Positions 35,440 through 47,200 of a stretch of 64,000 nucleotides of DNA are shown piece by piece. The translations under genes and the position numbers were made by a program. The stretch is from Eutreptiella sp. 'Long Island Sound 2002' (lineage: Eukaryota > Euglenozoa > Euglenophyceae > Eutreptiales > Eutreptiaceae): contig OZ038379.1 in assembly GCA_964036045.1 (NCBI GenBank), forward strand, positions 114,789,604 through 114,853,603, read 5' to 3'. Position 1 is the stretch's first letter. Each line of letters starts with the position of its first letter. Below the pieces are notes generated by a model that saw only the letters and a program-made list of their open reading frames with translations, did no database searches and was not told where the DNA came from.

Positions 35440-36764
35440 GCGCGATGAGCACGCACACGGGACGAAAGCAGAGACAGTGGGGCCACATGAGCAGCCAGGC
35501 ACGGGGCAATGCAACAGCCAAGAAACACAACACACAACGCAGGGAAGCAATCACGATCGGCAGAGCGGTAAGCAAAGGTGCGCCCGTGAGCAGCCGCACA
35601 AGGGGCGCAGGAGCGCCTTCGAGTCCAGGCATAGGCGTCAGCGAAGCCTCACAAGCGGCAGAGCAGGAGGCTGCACGGCCACCCGAAAAAAAAGCGGAGG
35701 CGGCGAAGCGCCCACGAGCACACACACAAAGGGCAGAGGAGCGCCCACGAGACCAAGCATAGGGGATGGCGGAGCGGCCAAGAGCGGCACAGCGATAGGC
35801 AGCGATGCCCCCACGAGCCGTCGGAGAAGGGGCCGAGGAGCCCCGCGGAGCCTAGCCACAAGGGACGGCGGAGCCCGGCGAGCAGCAACTCAGGGGGGCG
35901 TACACCGGCCAAGAAAGGCCAAGAAAGACATCACAAGGAGAAGAGGAGCCATCAAGAGCAGCAACGTGATAGGTAGCAAAGTGCCCACGAGCACTCGCAC
36001 CAACGGAATAGAAGCGCTCACGACCCTAGGCATAAGCAATGGCGGAGCACCACAAGCAGCAAAGCAGAGCAGGAGGCAGCACAACGACCAAGGCAGACAA
36101 TGCACGGAGCAGTGGCGACCAAGAGCGGCACGGCGCTAGGCAACGATGCGCCCACGAGCCGTCCCGCAAGGGGCGGAGGAGCACCCACGAGTCAAGGCGT
36201 AAGCGATAGAGGGGCCCCGGGGGCAGCAGAGCACGACACAACACAACAACCAAGAAGGACAACGCACGGAGTGGGGGAGCCAACGAGAGCAGCAGAGCGG
36301 TAGGCAGCGAAGCGCCCACGAGCAATCGCACAACGGGCGGGGGAATGCCCACGAGCCTAGGCATAAGCAACGGCGGAGCCCCGGCAGCAGCAGAGCAGGA
36401 GGCAGGACAGCAACCAAGACAGTCATGGCACGGGGCAGGGGAGCGGCCAAGAGCGGCAGTGCGATAGTCAGCAGAGGGGCAGGAGGGCGCGCACAAGCAT
36501 AGGCGCAAGAGGCAGAGGAGCCCCACGAGAAGCGGAGAAGGAGGCAGCGCCTCCAAAGACAATTCACGAAGCCGACGAGCGGTCGGCGACGGCACAACGA
36601 AGAGCAGATAGGCGCCCATGAGCAGTCGCACCAGGGGATGGAGAGCGCCCACGAGCCCAGGCATCAACCACAACGGAGCCATGCAAGCCGCGGAGCAAGT
36701 GGCAACACAACGAACAAGAAAGATGGCGCAAGGAGTGGGAGAACGACAGGCAGCGGCAACGGAA
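35440..36764 (+). repeat. 164-bp GC-rich satellite, block 1
   Basis: Degenerate units share GCGCCCACGAGCAGTCGCAC, AAGGGCGGAGGAGCGCCCAC, GAGCCCAGGCATAAGC and GCAGAGCAGGAGGCAGCAC. Long open frames on both strands arise from GC richness and few stop triplets. The block is cut at 36,764 by the 3.5-kb hAT and resumes at 40,264, sharing the 8-bp duplication. Confidence 0.88.
36757..36764 (+). repeat. Left target-site duplication of hAT-2 (CAACGGAA)
   Basis: CAACGGAA immediately precedes the CAGGGATCGCATAA terminus. The same 8 bases immediately follow the other terminus at 40,264-40,271. Eight-base duplications are characteristic of hAT transposition. Confidence 0.9.
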
Positions 36765-36778
36765 CAGGGATCGCATAA
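36765..36778 (+). repeat. hAT-2 left terminal inverted repeat
   Basis: CAGGGATCGCATAA. It begins with CAGGG, as many hAT termini do. Confidence 0.88.
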
Positions 36779-37842
36779 ACTCCCGTCAACAAGGGTGTTG
36801 ACGGGCTGACGGGCACATCAACGAAACGCGTGTTTTTTTTGTGTTTTTTTTGGTTGTCTCTGTTTTTTCCCTTACTTTTTGGTTTCATTTTGCACATACC
36901 AATGGCAAAAGCCATTTGGGGTTGTTTGATAGAAAAAGTGCGGTCCACTTTGGACGTTTTGTACATACTATTGCATGCTTTCTACTGTTTGCTACTTACT
37001 TTATTGCAAAACCTTGTTTATGGCTCCATGATAATTCTTCATGCACTCTGCATGGTTGCTAGTATTTCCTGATGGGCTATGGTTGCAGTGGGGGAAAATT
37101 GCCTTGCGCCCACGGGGGGTCACGGATGTCCATTTCCCAAACCGCCCCCCCTTCTGGCCCGCCGTGACGGGGCTATGACAACCGGTATACACAGCCCCCC
37201 AATGCCCCCCATACCCCCAACGGTGGTGGTAGTTATGTCCGGTCTATTCCGGTTGCATCCCATAGCACGGGGGATAGAACCTGTTTAACCCAGAAAGGAT
37301 GGTATGGTTCGCCAAAAAAGAAAAAATAAAATTTGCAAAGTGGTGCTGTCAGTGGCCCCCTGTGATTAACTGACTTTTGTTTGTTTCCTTGTCAGGGGCT
37401 GGTTGCTTCGGGGCAGGGGTCGAGAGCGGGGGGGAGGGGTTTGAGGGGTATGTGTGCCTGTGACTGACTAAAAGGGTCCCCCCCGATGGGGGGATCTGTA
37501 GAAAACTGTCTTGGGGGGGGCATGCACATGCAAACATGCAAACATGAAGACATAAAAAAAACCAAAAAAGTGAAGGGAAAAAATTACATGCAGGTGGGTT
37601 TGAACCCAGGAACTCTGGAAATGGAGCCTAGGCCTACTACCAACTAAGCTAAGTCAGGATCTGCCTATATTCAAAAAATCAGAGAGTGGATAGCATAGTA
37701 AAAAAAAAGGCTGACAATGAGGACCATACATGGGTCCTGTCACAGGTGAGCATTTCCCAAACCCCCCCCCACCCCTCCTTCAGGCGACAGCCGTGACCCC
37801 CCCCCCCCCCGGCGCAAGCCAATTTTCTCCATCCCTTGGTTG

Positions 37843-38222
37843 TTGTTTATTCCTGATGGGCTCTGGATGGTTGCTGTTATTTCCTGATGGGCTTTGGATG
37901 GTTGCTGTTTATTCCTGGTGGGTTGTGGATGGTTGTTGTTTATTCCTGATGGGCTCTGGATGGTTGCTGTTATTTCCTGATGGGCTATGGTTGGTTGTTG
38001 TTTATTCCTGATGGGCTCTGAATGGTTGCTGTAATTTCCTGATGGGCTCTGGATGGTTGCTATTTATTCCCGGTGTGCTCTGGATGGTTCTTGTTTATTC
38101 CTGATGGGCTATGGATGGTTGCTATTATTTCCTGTTGGGGTCCGGATGGATGGTGTCATTTCTTGATGGGCTCTGGATGGTTGCTGTTAATTCTTGGCGT
38201 GCTCTGGGTGGTTGCTGTTACT
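37843..38222 (+). repeat. ~32-bp minisatellite inside hAT-2
   Basis: About twelve copies of TTTCCTGATGGGCTCTGGAT followed by GGTTGCTGTTAT, with substitutions. A single related copy lies at about 37,040-37,085. It reads open as MGSGWLLLFPDGLWMV, which reflects the repeat only. Confidence 0.88.
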
Positions 38223-39507
38223 GCACATCAGAGTTTGCATGGACACTGAGTGACGTGGGGCACTGCCAAGGCCACAAAAAAAAATCCAAAAAGCGGGTTG
38301 CTCGTGCAACGGGGTGCGTTGGATCGAACCGGGAACGGAGGGCCTCTTGACACTTCATCGCAAAGTCACGTGCCTGCGCACGTAGCATTCCCCCCCCATC
38401 TACATTATGGAGGGGAACATCCAAATAGCGTTTACGACCATCCCGCTCAGTAGTCTGCTCAACAAATTTCTTCCATGACGGGCCGTCAAGGTCCTTCACT
38501 GAATCCAGTGCCCGAACTGCGGCATGCACCCCTCTATCTTGTAGCGCTCCACAGTGATCGGGCAGCTGAAAATGGAGGGAGAGCAATGCGGAGGCCTGAA
38601 ATGCAAAGGAAAGAGTGATAGCACATCCCTATGACAGCCCACAACCCCTGCACCCAGCCGCTACCCTGATCCCAAATTTTGATGCCTCAACCCTGTGACA
38701 GCCCACAAACCCTGCACCCAGCCCCCACCCTGATCCCAAATTCTGATGCCTCAACCCTGTGACAGCCCACAACCCTTGCACCCAGCCCCCACCTTGATCC
38801 CAAATTCTGATGCCTCAACCCTGTTGTGCATTGCCCGTTAGCCAAGTTTGCTGCACACCGGGTTGCGGGTACTCCTTGCAAGGAACGCATGACATTACAC
38901 CGTTTCCGTACTGGAGCCATGGGCGGCCGATCTGCCATTTGGTGTTGAAATACCGCCTAACCTTCTTTTTGGCTGGTTCGGAGGCCACTTCGGGCCGGGG
39001 CGTGCACGTCTTGCAGACCACCTCCACACGATAAGCCACGTGCACTGCACATTTGGTAGGCACACGGTGCATACATGTCTTGCATGCCCGCATGTCCCCA
39101 CTAGGAGGTTCATTGCACACACGGCAGACGCATTTAAAACAGTGGCCACCTTGTGTGCAGAAGGCGTGCACCTTGTGCTTTCAAATGGTGCAGGTGGTGA
39201 CGTCCCCGTGCAAATTGTTGCCACAACAAGCACACGCGGGTAGCGCAGACGTTGGGCAGAAGAAGGACGACATGGATGTAGGTAAACTGCGGGGGGCGGA
39301 GGCCGCGGATGTCGGACGGGGATCGGACTGGGGCTCCTCAAAGGAGAACTCCCAGCCCTTGGCCGTGTGACCTTTGCTAGCGGCCCGGGTGACCTGGGTG
39401 TGGAAGATGTCTGTGTTGTGGGTCTTCAAGTGAGTGACTGCATCATCGACGGAGTTCAGGTGCACCCACTCGCCCCCATCTACGCGCCGTACCCAAAGTG
39501 GACACAT
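38218..39507 (-). pseudogene. hAT-2 transposase remnant (zinc finger, TTF-like segment, helical domain)
   Basis: ATG at 39,507. The first exon reads to about 38,822 with a single in-frame TGA at 39,181-39,183. It is Cys-rich (ACACCGNNLHGDVTTC; CFKCVCRVCN; ACKTCMHRV; VVCKTC) and then has KKVRRYFNTKWQIGRPWL..GVMSCVPCKEY, which resembles the TTF-type zinc-finger segment at the start of ZMYM/KIAA1586-like hAT transposases. A GT..AG intron with an acceptor TTTCCTTTGCATTTCAG near 38,597 leads to a second exon. That exon resembles the helical insertion domain: GVHAAVRALDSVKDLDG then KKFVEQTT, and KCQEALRSRF. The DDE residues and dimerisation region are missing. Confidence 0.55.
38637..38825 (-). repeat. 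Three-copy 63-bp minisatellite within the predicted hAT-2 intron
   Basis: TGACAGCCCACAACCCCTGC followed by ACCCAGCC..ACCCTGATCCC and AAATTCTGATGCCTCAACCC occurs at 38,637, 38,700 and 38,763. Spacing is 63 bp. The block lies between the predicted donor and acceptor of the remnant gene. Confidence 0.85.
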
Positions 39508-40249
39508 AAGAAGAGGCTAGAATGAGAGAGAGAGAGAGATAGAGAGGACATATTGGCACTACTCATCCGACAAGCACCACCTCTTGACAACTTTTCCTCT
39601 AGGCCATGGAACCCACAACCCTGCGCAAGAAGCGTTCCAAAGTCCCCGTTCCCCTTTGGCTAGCGAAAACCACAACCTCAAGCCCTTGAGCCCATGAAGA
39701 ACCATGCCACAACCTTGCCCCAAAAGTCTTGCCCCACAGGATTGCCATAACCCCAGACCTGTCTTGATGCACTCTAAATAACCATGTGCACAACCTTGTT
39801 GAAGATTGAAGCCAGGCGACCCCAGACCCTTGACCATGCAGTTGATAGACGTGCTCGATGGATTTCCGTATTTGTTCGCTCTTGGGTGCTATTCTCTTGG
39901 TTGCACCTTATTGCTATATTTATATTGCTCGTTTTTTATAGCTTATATGTGGACACCGGTTCCATTGTTTCTAATTTGTATGCCATGATGCTTGCAACGC
40001 AGGGAGACCCTTCTGCTCAAAATGTGGTGGAGACAAGGCAAAACATACACTTTTGGTGAAAAAAAAAAGGATGCAATGATGGGCAACAACAAATGGAAAA
40101 TGTATATTCCTCTAGAAAACACCCAAAAAACACAAAAAAAACACAAAAAAACATTGAAAAACAGCCCAAACGGGGCCAAAACGGCAAAATAAACAAAATA
40201 AATGAATCAACGCGTTTCTTTTCATTTGACGGGCAGGCGGGGCGGGCTA

Positions 40250-40263
40250 TTATGCAATCCCTG
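40250..40263 (-). repeat. hAT-2 right terminal inverted repeat
   Basis: TTATGCAATCCCTG, the inverse of the left terminus except one base (position 8 from the end). Confidence 0.88.
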
Positions 40264-40271
40264 CAACGGAA
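40264..40271 (+). repeat. Right target-site duplication of hAT-2 (CAACGGAA)
   Basis: Exact copy of the eight bases at 36,757-36,764, next to the right terminus. Satellite sequence resumes after it (TAGGCAGCAAAGCGCCC). Confidence 0.9.
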
Positions 40272-43200
40272 TAGGCAGCAAAGCGCCCTCGGGCGGTCAT
40301 GCAAAGAGCAGAAGAGCGCCCATGAGCCCGCGTGCGGGCGAAAGCGGATCCTAACAAGCAGCAAAGCAAGAGACAACACAACAACGTAGATGAAGAGCGC
40401 GAATAGCACGAGAGCGAGGAGGAGAGGCGGAGCGAAAGGCAGCAAAACACCCGCGGGACGTCGCACAAGGGGCACACGAGTGCGCAAGCCCAGGAGTTAG
40501 CAACTAGGGAGTCCCAAGTTAAAGAGAGCAAGAGGTAGCACACGACCTCGCAACATACTGCACGGAACACAGGAGCAAACCAAAGCGGCACAGGCTCAGG
40601 CAGCGGAGCGCCCACAAGCAGACGCACGAAGGGCGAAGGGGCGCCCACAAGCCCAGGCAAAAGCCACAATGGCAGCGAAGCGACAACGAACCGGCGCCCA
40701 AGAGACGGAGGAGCACCCACAAGCCCAGGGGTAAGTGATAGTGGAGCCTCACGCACGGCATAGCAGGAGGCACCACAGCAACATCGAGAGACAGCACACA
40801 AAGCAGAGTAGCGACGACGAGCGGTGGAGCTACAGGCAGCAAAGCGCCCACGAGCAGTCGCGTAAAGGGCGGGAGAGTGCGCACGGGCCCTGGCATGGGC
40901 GACATCACAGCCCCGAGAGCAGCAGGAGCAAGAGGCCGCACGGCGACCAGGAAATAAAACACGCGGAACATTGGAGTTACCGGGAGCGGTATAGCGACAA
41001 GCAGCAAAGCGCCCACGAGCAGCCGCACAAGGAACGCCAGTGCGCCCAGGTGCCGAGGCCTACGGGACGTCAGAGCCCCGCGGGCATTAGAGCAGGAGGC
41101 ACCACAGGAAACTCGGAAGACGGCACGCGGAGCGGGGTAGCGACCAAGAGCGGGGGAGCAACATCCAGCAAAGCACCCACAAGGAGCCGCACAAGGAACG
41201 GAGGGGCGCCCACGGGCCAAGGCCTACGCAACGTCAAAGCCCCGCGCACATCACAGCAGGAGGCAACACATGAAACTCGGAAGAAGGCACCCGGAGCGGG
41301 GTAGCGACCAAGAGCGGCGGAGCAACAAGCAACAAAGCGCCCACGAGCCGTCACACTCAGGGCGGAAGAGCACCTGCGGGCTCAAGCATGGGCGACAGAA
41401 GAGCCTCGGGAGCAATAAGGCAAAAGGCGGCATAGTAACATCGAAAAATAACGCACAGAGCACATGAGCGATCGAGAGCAGAGGGGCACAAGGCAGAGAT
41501 GCGCGCACGAACAGTCGCACAAAGGGCGAAGGAGCGCCCACGAGCCCAAGCATACGCGTCGGGGGAGCCCAAGAGCACCCGAGCAGAGCGCAGCGCGGCA
41601 ACCAAGAAGGACGGCGCACGTAGCTGAGGAGTGGCAAAGCACAAGGCAGCGCAGCGCCCAGGAGCCGGCGCACAAGAGGCGGAGGAGCACCCACAAGCCC
41701 AGTGCTAAGCGATAACGGAGCGTCAAGCGCGAGGTACCACACCGATGTACCAAGACAGCACACGGAGCAGAGGAGCTACCAATAGCGGCGGAGCTACAGG
41801 CAGCAAGGCGCCCACGAGCAGACGCACAAAGGGCAGAGGAGCGCCCACGGGGCTACGCATAGGCGACTGCGGAGCCCCACGGGCAACAGAAGCAAGAGGC
41901 AGCACGGCGACCAAGGAAGAGGAAACACGAAGCAAGAAAAAGAGCGACAGGGGGCGGCACACTAATAGGCAGCGAAGTGCCCAAGAGCAATCGCACAACA
42001 GCCGGAGGGGCGCCCAAGGGCCAAGGCGTACGCGACGTCCGAGCCACACGGGCACCAAAGCAGGAGGCAGCACAAGACACTCGGAAGACCGCACCGGGAG
42101 CGGGCTAGCGACCAAGAGCGGTGGAGCAACAAGCAGCAAAGCGCCCACGAGCTGTCGCACTAAGGGCGGGGGAGCCCCCGCGAGCTCAGGCATAGGCGGT
42201 AGCAGAGCCTCGGAAGCAATAGAGCTGGAGGCGGCACAGTAACATCGAAAGACAGCACACACTGCAGAGGAGCGACTAAGAGCAGAGGGGCAGAAGCGGC
42301 AAAGTGCGCACGCGAAGTAGCACAAAGGGCGGAGGAGCCCCCACGGGCCCAGGCAAGGGCCGCAGCGGAGCCCCACCAGCGGAGGAGTAGAAGGCGGCAA
42401 GGCAACCTCGAAACACAATGTACAAAGGAGAGAAGCTAGGGAGCAATCAAGTACGGTGGAGCACAGGGCAACGAAGCGCCCACGAGCGGTCGCACAAAGG
42501 GCGGAGGAGCGCCAAGAAGGCATAAGCCCAAGCAGAAGCGACAACTGACCCTCACAAGCGGAGGAGCAGGAGGCGGCAAAGCAACCGCACAAGATAGCAC
42601 ACGGAGCAGGGCAGTGGCCGGGAACGGCACAGCAAACGGCGATGCATTGTCCAAGAGCAGCCTCACGAAGGGCGGACAGGCGCCAACAGGCCCAAGCATA
42701 GGCTACAACAAAGCCCCACAAGCAACAGCGCAAACATCAGCATAACAGCCCAGGAACACGGCGCACGGAGCAAGAGAGCGAGCGTGCACAGCAGAGCGAT
42801 AGGCGGCAAAGTGTCCACGAGCAGTGTCATAAAGGGCAAAGGAGCACCCACGAGTTGAGGCGTAAGAGACAGCGGAGCCCGAGGAGCAGCACCACAGGAG
42901 GCAACACAGCAATCTAGACAGACAGCGCGCATGGCACGAGAGCAAGAATGAGCGGCGGAGTGATAAGCAACAAGAAAGCCACGAGACGTCGCACAAGGGG
43001 CACACGAGCGCCCACAAGCCCAAGAGTAAGCAACTAGGGAGCCCGAAGACGAACGGAACAAGAGGTAGCACAGCAACCTGGCAACAGGGCGCACGGAGCG
43101 CGGCAGCAAAAAAAGCGGCTCGGCGACAGGCAGCGAAGCGCCCACAAGTAGTAGCACGAGCACTCGCACGAGGGGCGGAAAGGCACCCACGGGCCCAGGC

Positions 43201-43456
43201 AAAAGCCACAACGGAGCCCCACAAGCGTCGGAGCAAGAGGCAACAAGGCCACCAAGAGAGACATCGCACGGAGCAGCGGATCAACCGGGAGCGGCGCCGG
43301 AACAGACGGTGAAGCGCCCACGGGCAGCGGAGCACTCACGAGCCCGAGCATAAGCAAAAAGGGAGCTCCACGGGCGGCAGAGCAGGAGGCAGCGAAGCCA
43401 CCGAGGAAAGGACCGCACGGAGCAATGGGGCGACCGGCAAGGAGGAGCAATAGGCG
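40272..43456 (+). repeat. 164-bp GC-rich satellite, block 2
   Basis: About 20 units with the landmarks of block 1. Example spacings between GCAGTCGCAC-type landmarks are 41,347 to 41,511 (164 bp), with shorter and longer units between. The longest frame here (minus strand, 41,723-42,733, 336 codons) is not a gene: its peptide simply repeats the satellite, and similar frames exist in other reading directions. Confidence 0.88.
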
Positions 43457-43464
43457 GCGAGGTG
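43457..43464 (+). repeat. Left target-site duplication of hAT-1 (GCGAGGTG)
   Basis: GCGAGGTG sits directly before the CAGGATTGTGTATA terminus and is repeated exactly at 61,869-61,876 after the opposite terminus. Confidence 0.92.
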
Positions 43465-43478
43465 CAGGATTGTGTATA
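43465..43478 (+). repeat. hAT-1 left terminal inverted repeat
   Basis: CAGGATTGTGTATA, a perfect inverse of 61,855-61,868. Confidence 0.93.
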
Positions 43479-43502
43479 AAGTCTGATGTCTGATGTCTGA
43501 TA
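43479..43502 (+). repeat. hAT-1 left subterminal TCTGATG repeat
   Basis: AAG(TCTGATG)2TCTGATA, 24 bases adjoining the terminus and identical in sequence and orientation to 61,817-61,840. Short subterminal repeats in hAT elements commonly bind transposase; that role here is inferred. Confidence 0.8.
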
Positions 43503-43609
43503 AGGGGTGTTGTGTGTGCGGTCTGTCCAAGAAGATGTCTCATATTCTTGTCTATTGGAGGTGGGTCTAGGGGTCTAATGTCTAGAGGAAATTGGGAAAA
43601 ACTATCCCT

Positions 43610-43820
43610 AAATCACCCCCCCCCTTGCCGTTGTCCACACCAAATTCTTCACAGGAACACCCCCCCCTTGACCCACCCATCCCCCCCCCCACTATCAGGT
43701 GCCTTCCATCCCCCCCCCAAGGGAAAAAGGCGCCACAAAAAACAGAAAACACAAACCCCCCCCGTTTGGAAAACAATTGCACACCTGTTGTTGACAATAG
43801 ACAGCACCTGTGACAATCAG
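43610..43820 (+). repeat. hAT-1 left subterminal long inverted repeat
   Basis: Contains TTGTCCACACCAAATTCTTC, CACTATCAGGTGC, CGTTTGGAAAACAATTGCAC and ACCTGTTGTTGACAAT between C-runs. The reverse complement of 61,558-61,760 matches it block by block. C-run lengths differ between arms. Confidence 0.88.
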
Positions 43821-43920
43821 AAACATGGCAACACAAAAATAAAAACCACTTTGAGCACCACAACGGGGCAATGGGGAAAATGGGTGAGCAGCAAAAGTGG
43901 CCAAGGAAAAATACACTTTG

Positions 43921-43975
43921 GGAAAGGGAAAGGGGAAAGGGGAAAGGGGAAAGGGGAAAGGGGAAAGGGGAAAAT
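43921..43975 (+). repeat. GGGGAAA heptamer microsatellite
   Basis: About seven tandem GGGGAAA units between the hAT-1 left end and the transposase stop. No coding role is apparent. Confidence 0.85.
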
Positions 43976-44248
43976 GTGGGAGCAGGAAAAGTGGGAAAAT
44001 TGAACGACCGCCACAGAAAAAGGCCATACATAGCACTGAAAACCAAATGGGAAACGTGGGGGAAATGTGCCAAACAGGGAAAGGGGCAGAAATCTCAACG
44101 GATAGCATCCTGACCATGGCAATTGGCATCAGTTAAATTCGGATCCACACACCATAGAACACCAAATGTTGCAACACGGAAAATGGGAAAAATCTTCAAA
44201 GAGAGCGCACAACAACAAACAAGCACATGCAAATACGTGGGCATCCTC

Positions 44249-47200
44249 TCATTCATCGATGAGTCCATCCATGTCATCCACTGGCTGCGAGCAACTGGGC
44301 TGGGAGCTGCTTGGTGGTGCCGCAGAACGCGTGACACGGTCCGTGTCTGGCACAAACGCATCCCATTCTTCCAACAATGGCAATGCGTGCTGCGTAGCAA
44401 GGTCTCGCAATTCCCGCCGAGTGTTGCTACTTGCCAGCTTTATACCAAGCACATCAAGACAATGCACCAACGCCACCCTCGTCCAATCACGCACCCTGCC
44501 ATTCTGCACTGCCATTACCAACTTCTCCTGCATCCTAGCCACCATGCGCCCCTTATTTGGCTTGCGCGTTGTGGCCAATTCGTCTGCACTATTGTTCTCC
44601 CCCTCATCACAGACATCACCTACGACATTCACCACCACGTCCCCACAAGGAAGCGGGCTTGCGCAAAAGCATGCATGACACACTAGACATGTATTGCACC
44701 AGATGCGAACCTCCTTCTTGCATGTGGCACACTCCATACCTCTGCGAAAAGTGATGAAGTAGCGGTTGCCAGCATGCGAGTCAGGGGTCCCATGTGGTGC
44801 CACAGTGCGTACCACATCAGCCTGGTGCCGTTCTGTGACCTTTCCTGAGGGGGCCGTGGATGCTACTGGTGTACCCGGCTCTCCAAAGAAGGGCAGGTTG
44901 TCACCATCATCAGCCACTGCTTCATTACCTTGTAGACACTGCAGCATCGCAGCTTCCAGAGATTGTCTTTCACTTACCTTCCTTGAAACCCTCTGTCTTG
45001 GGTGCAGATCGAAGCGTGCACGGGCAGCCAAGTGGCGTGCCACTGCAACACCTTGTCCCTTTGCCCATTGCTGTAAAGGGGGCAAGTTGGAATGCAATGC
45101 CATGCACATGCTGAGGACATGTGTCTCCACTATGTCATGCATATTGCTGCAGAACCTCCCACGCAAAGAGATGGCACACTCTACTGCAGCTTCAGCGGGG
45201 CAATACGTTCGCAATAATGCGAGAACGCGCCACACGTTGACCCACTGTGCATGTGCCCTTTCGGGTGCCAATGCCTCCCACATCTTGGACATTTGCACAG
45301 TTGCAAAGTGCTGCACCATGTGCTCCTTAAGGTCTGCCCACTCTACCAAGGCACGGTCACAGTTCACATGTGCCGTGCAAAACTCTTCTTGGTGTGCAGC
45401 CATAAACTGACGCAACTGCTCTACCTCATATGCAGCACGCTCATTGACCGGGAGGCCAAGGAAACATCCATGGTCCAACAATGCTGCGCACTCCAACACC
45501 CCCCTGGGGTCAATGGTTGCCTGCCCCTCCTTGATGCCTGCAAGCAACGCATCAGTTACTGCACGCGCCTGAACGCCAGGAAAAGGAGGGGTTGTTACAC
45601 ACTTCTGCCCACCTGAACCAAACTGCACCAACTGCACACCATGCCATGCACCGGTCGCAGTTTGCTCCTTGAACTGCAACCACCCTCGACCCTCCTCGCA
45701 AGCCACCTTCTGCAACCGGGCTTGTAGCATACCTGTGGCAGTGGCTAAGTGTGCACCTGTGGGCGCGCGCAGTTGTGCCACACTGTTAAAACACCGCATG
45801 CCATGCAAGATGTCCCCATAAACCACCCCCCATGCAAGCAAACTGGCATCATGGCAGTCCTCCCACACATCCTCCTCCTTGGTAGAGTGCTGCACCTTGG
45901 AATCCAAGTGTCGTGCCACCAAGGGGACATTGGCCAAAAAAGCAGTGTTGCGCCGTGCATGCGCCTGTGACCACCTGATGCGATGACTTGTGGGGATCAG
46001 TTGCAAGCCACTACGGTTATCCTGCACATGCTTCGGCACACACTTTTGCAACTCCTTCCACTGCCGTGCCCCACTGTACAAGCCTCGCTGCCGATTGACG
46101 GCCGCCATGTAATCAACATGGGTCGCGCCGGCAGCCTCTAGCGCAAGACCCAACTTGCGCTGCAACACATGGCACGGCTCACCCAAGGGTGTCATCAACA
46201 CCAACCACTTCCCAATCAAGGCAAACACATTGCTCTCAATGACAGAGACATCAATAACCTGCCGCGCACTGGCACCCCGCACACCAAGGTTGGAAGCCCC
46301 GTCCACTGCAAAGGTCACTACCCTCTTTGCCCACCAATTGAGGTCAGGAATCCAGGACAGCAGAACGCATTCCAGCTGTGTTGCAATCTCATGCGCATCA
46401 CCACAGGCCACATCCACCAGCCCAAGGAACACCTCACACATGCCCCCAGGGCCAGTCCCCGGGAAAATAAGCAGAATGCCGTACTCATTGACGCGATGCC
46501 TCTGCCTATCCGAGCCGTCAAGCAACACTGCAATGAACGTTGCCAGGAATAAGGTGTGCGTCACCTCATCCTGCATGGCATCATGCATTGCTGCAATAGC
46601 CTTCTCAACTATCCACCGCCGTGATGCATGGTGCCCAGGGGCAGATGTTAGAGAACAGTGCAGAAGAATGCGCTCACTTATAGCACGGACGGAAGTGCAC
46701 ATGCGTAACCCAATATACACGTCAACCAACCGTGACAGAATGGCTGCCTCAGCATCCAACATAGCCACACCAATGTCCATGGCTTCCACCCTGACGAACA
46801 CAACGGTCGCTCCCACCACCACAGCTGTGGCAGCAGCAGTGGGGCACAATGCGCGATATCACTCTGCACAATGCACCTTGAAACTGTCCTCGGCCAATCG
46901 GTGGTGGTGCCCTTGCCTATGCAGATTCTTTCGGTTTGATGTTGTGCCACGTGACAACCCCAAGTGGCTTTCCAACACCTCCTTCCGCCAGGTTTTTGGG
47001 CCAAAGGTCTTCATGCGCATCCCTACAGCATATGTTCCCAATACCAAGGCTTCACTTTTCTTAGGGGGACGCGCCACCCCAGGAATGCCACACACATTTG
47101 CCCACGCACAACACACACACTCAACACCCCCACTTGTCGTGAACTGATACTGCCAATGGGCGGCTACAAACATTTGTAGTGTCTTTGGACCACTGTCCAA

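Larger units (their letters stand above)
36765..40263 (-). mobile_element. hAT-2: 3,499-bp hAT transposon, probably defective
   Basis: Termini are CAGGGATCGCATAA (36,765-36,778) and TTATGCAATCCCTG (40,250-40,263), inverted repeats with one mismatch in 14. It is flanked by an exact 8-bp duplication. T-rich GTGTTTTTTTT blocks near both ends extend the inverted similarity. The interior has a minus-strand zinc-finger / hAT-like gene remnant (38,218-39,507), a 32-bp minisatellite and a possible direct repeat (about 37,110 and 37,750). The DDE catalytic core of a hAT transposase was not found, so I infer an internally deleted, non-autonomous copy. Confidence 0.9.

Noticed and set aside
37580-37655. 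tRNA-like sequence on the minus strand (TGGGTTCAAACCCA and TTAGTTGGTAG)
   Set aside because: A- and B-box-like motifs are present. However, the T-loop would be six bases, the anticodon stem has a mismatch and position 37 is not a purine, and the acceptor does not pair well. At best it is a tRNA-derived relic.
41723-42733. A 336-codon open frame, and other long frames in the GC-rich 164-bp satellite
   Set aside because: Stop codons are rare in this composition, several frames are open at once, and the peptides only mirror the repeat unit.
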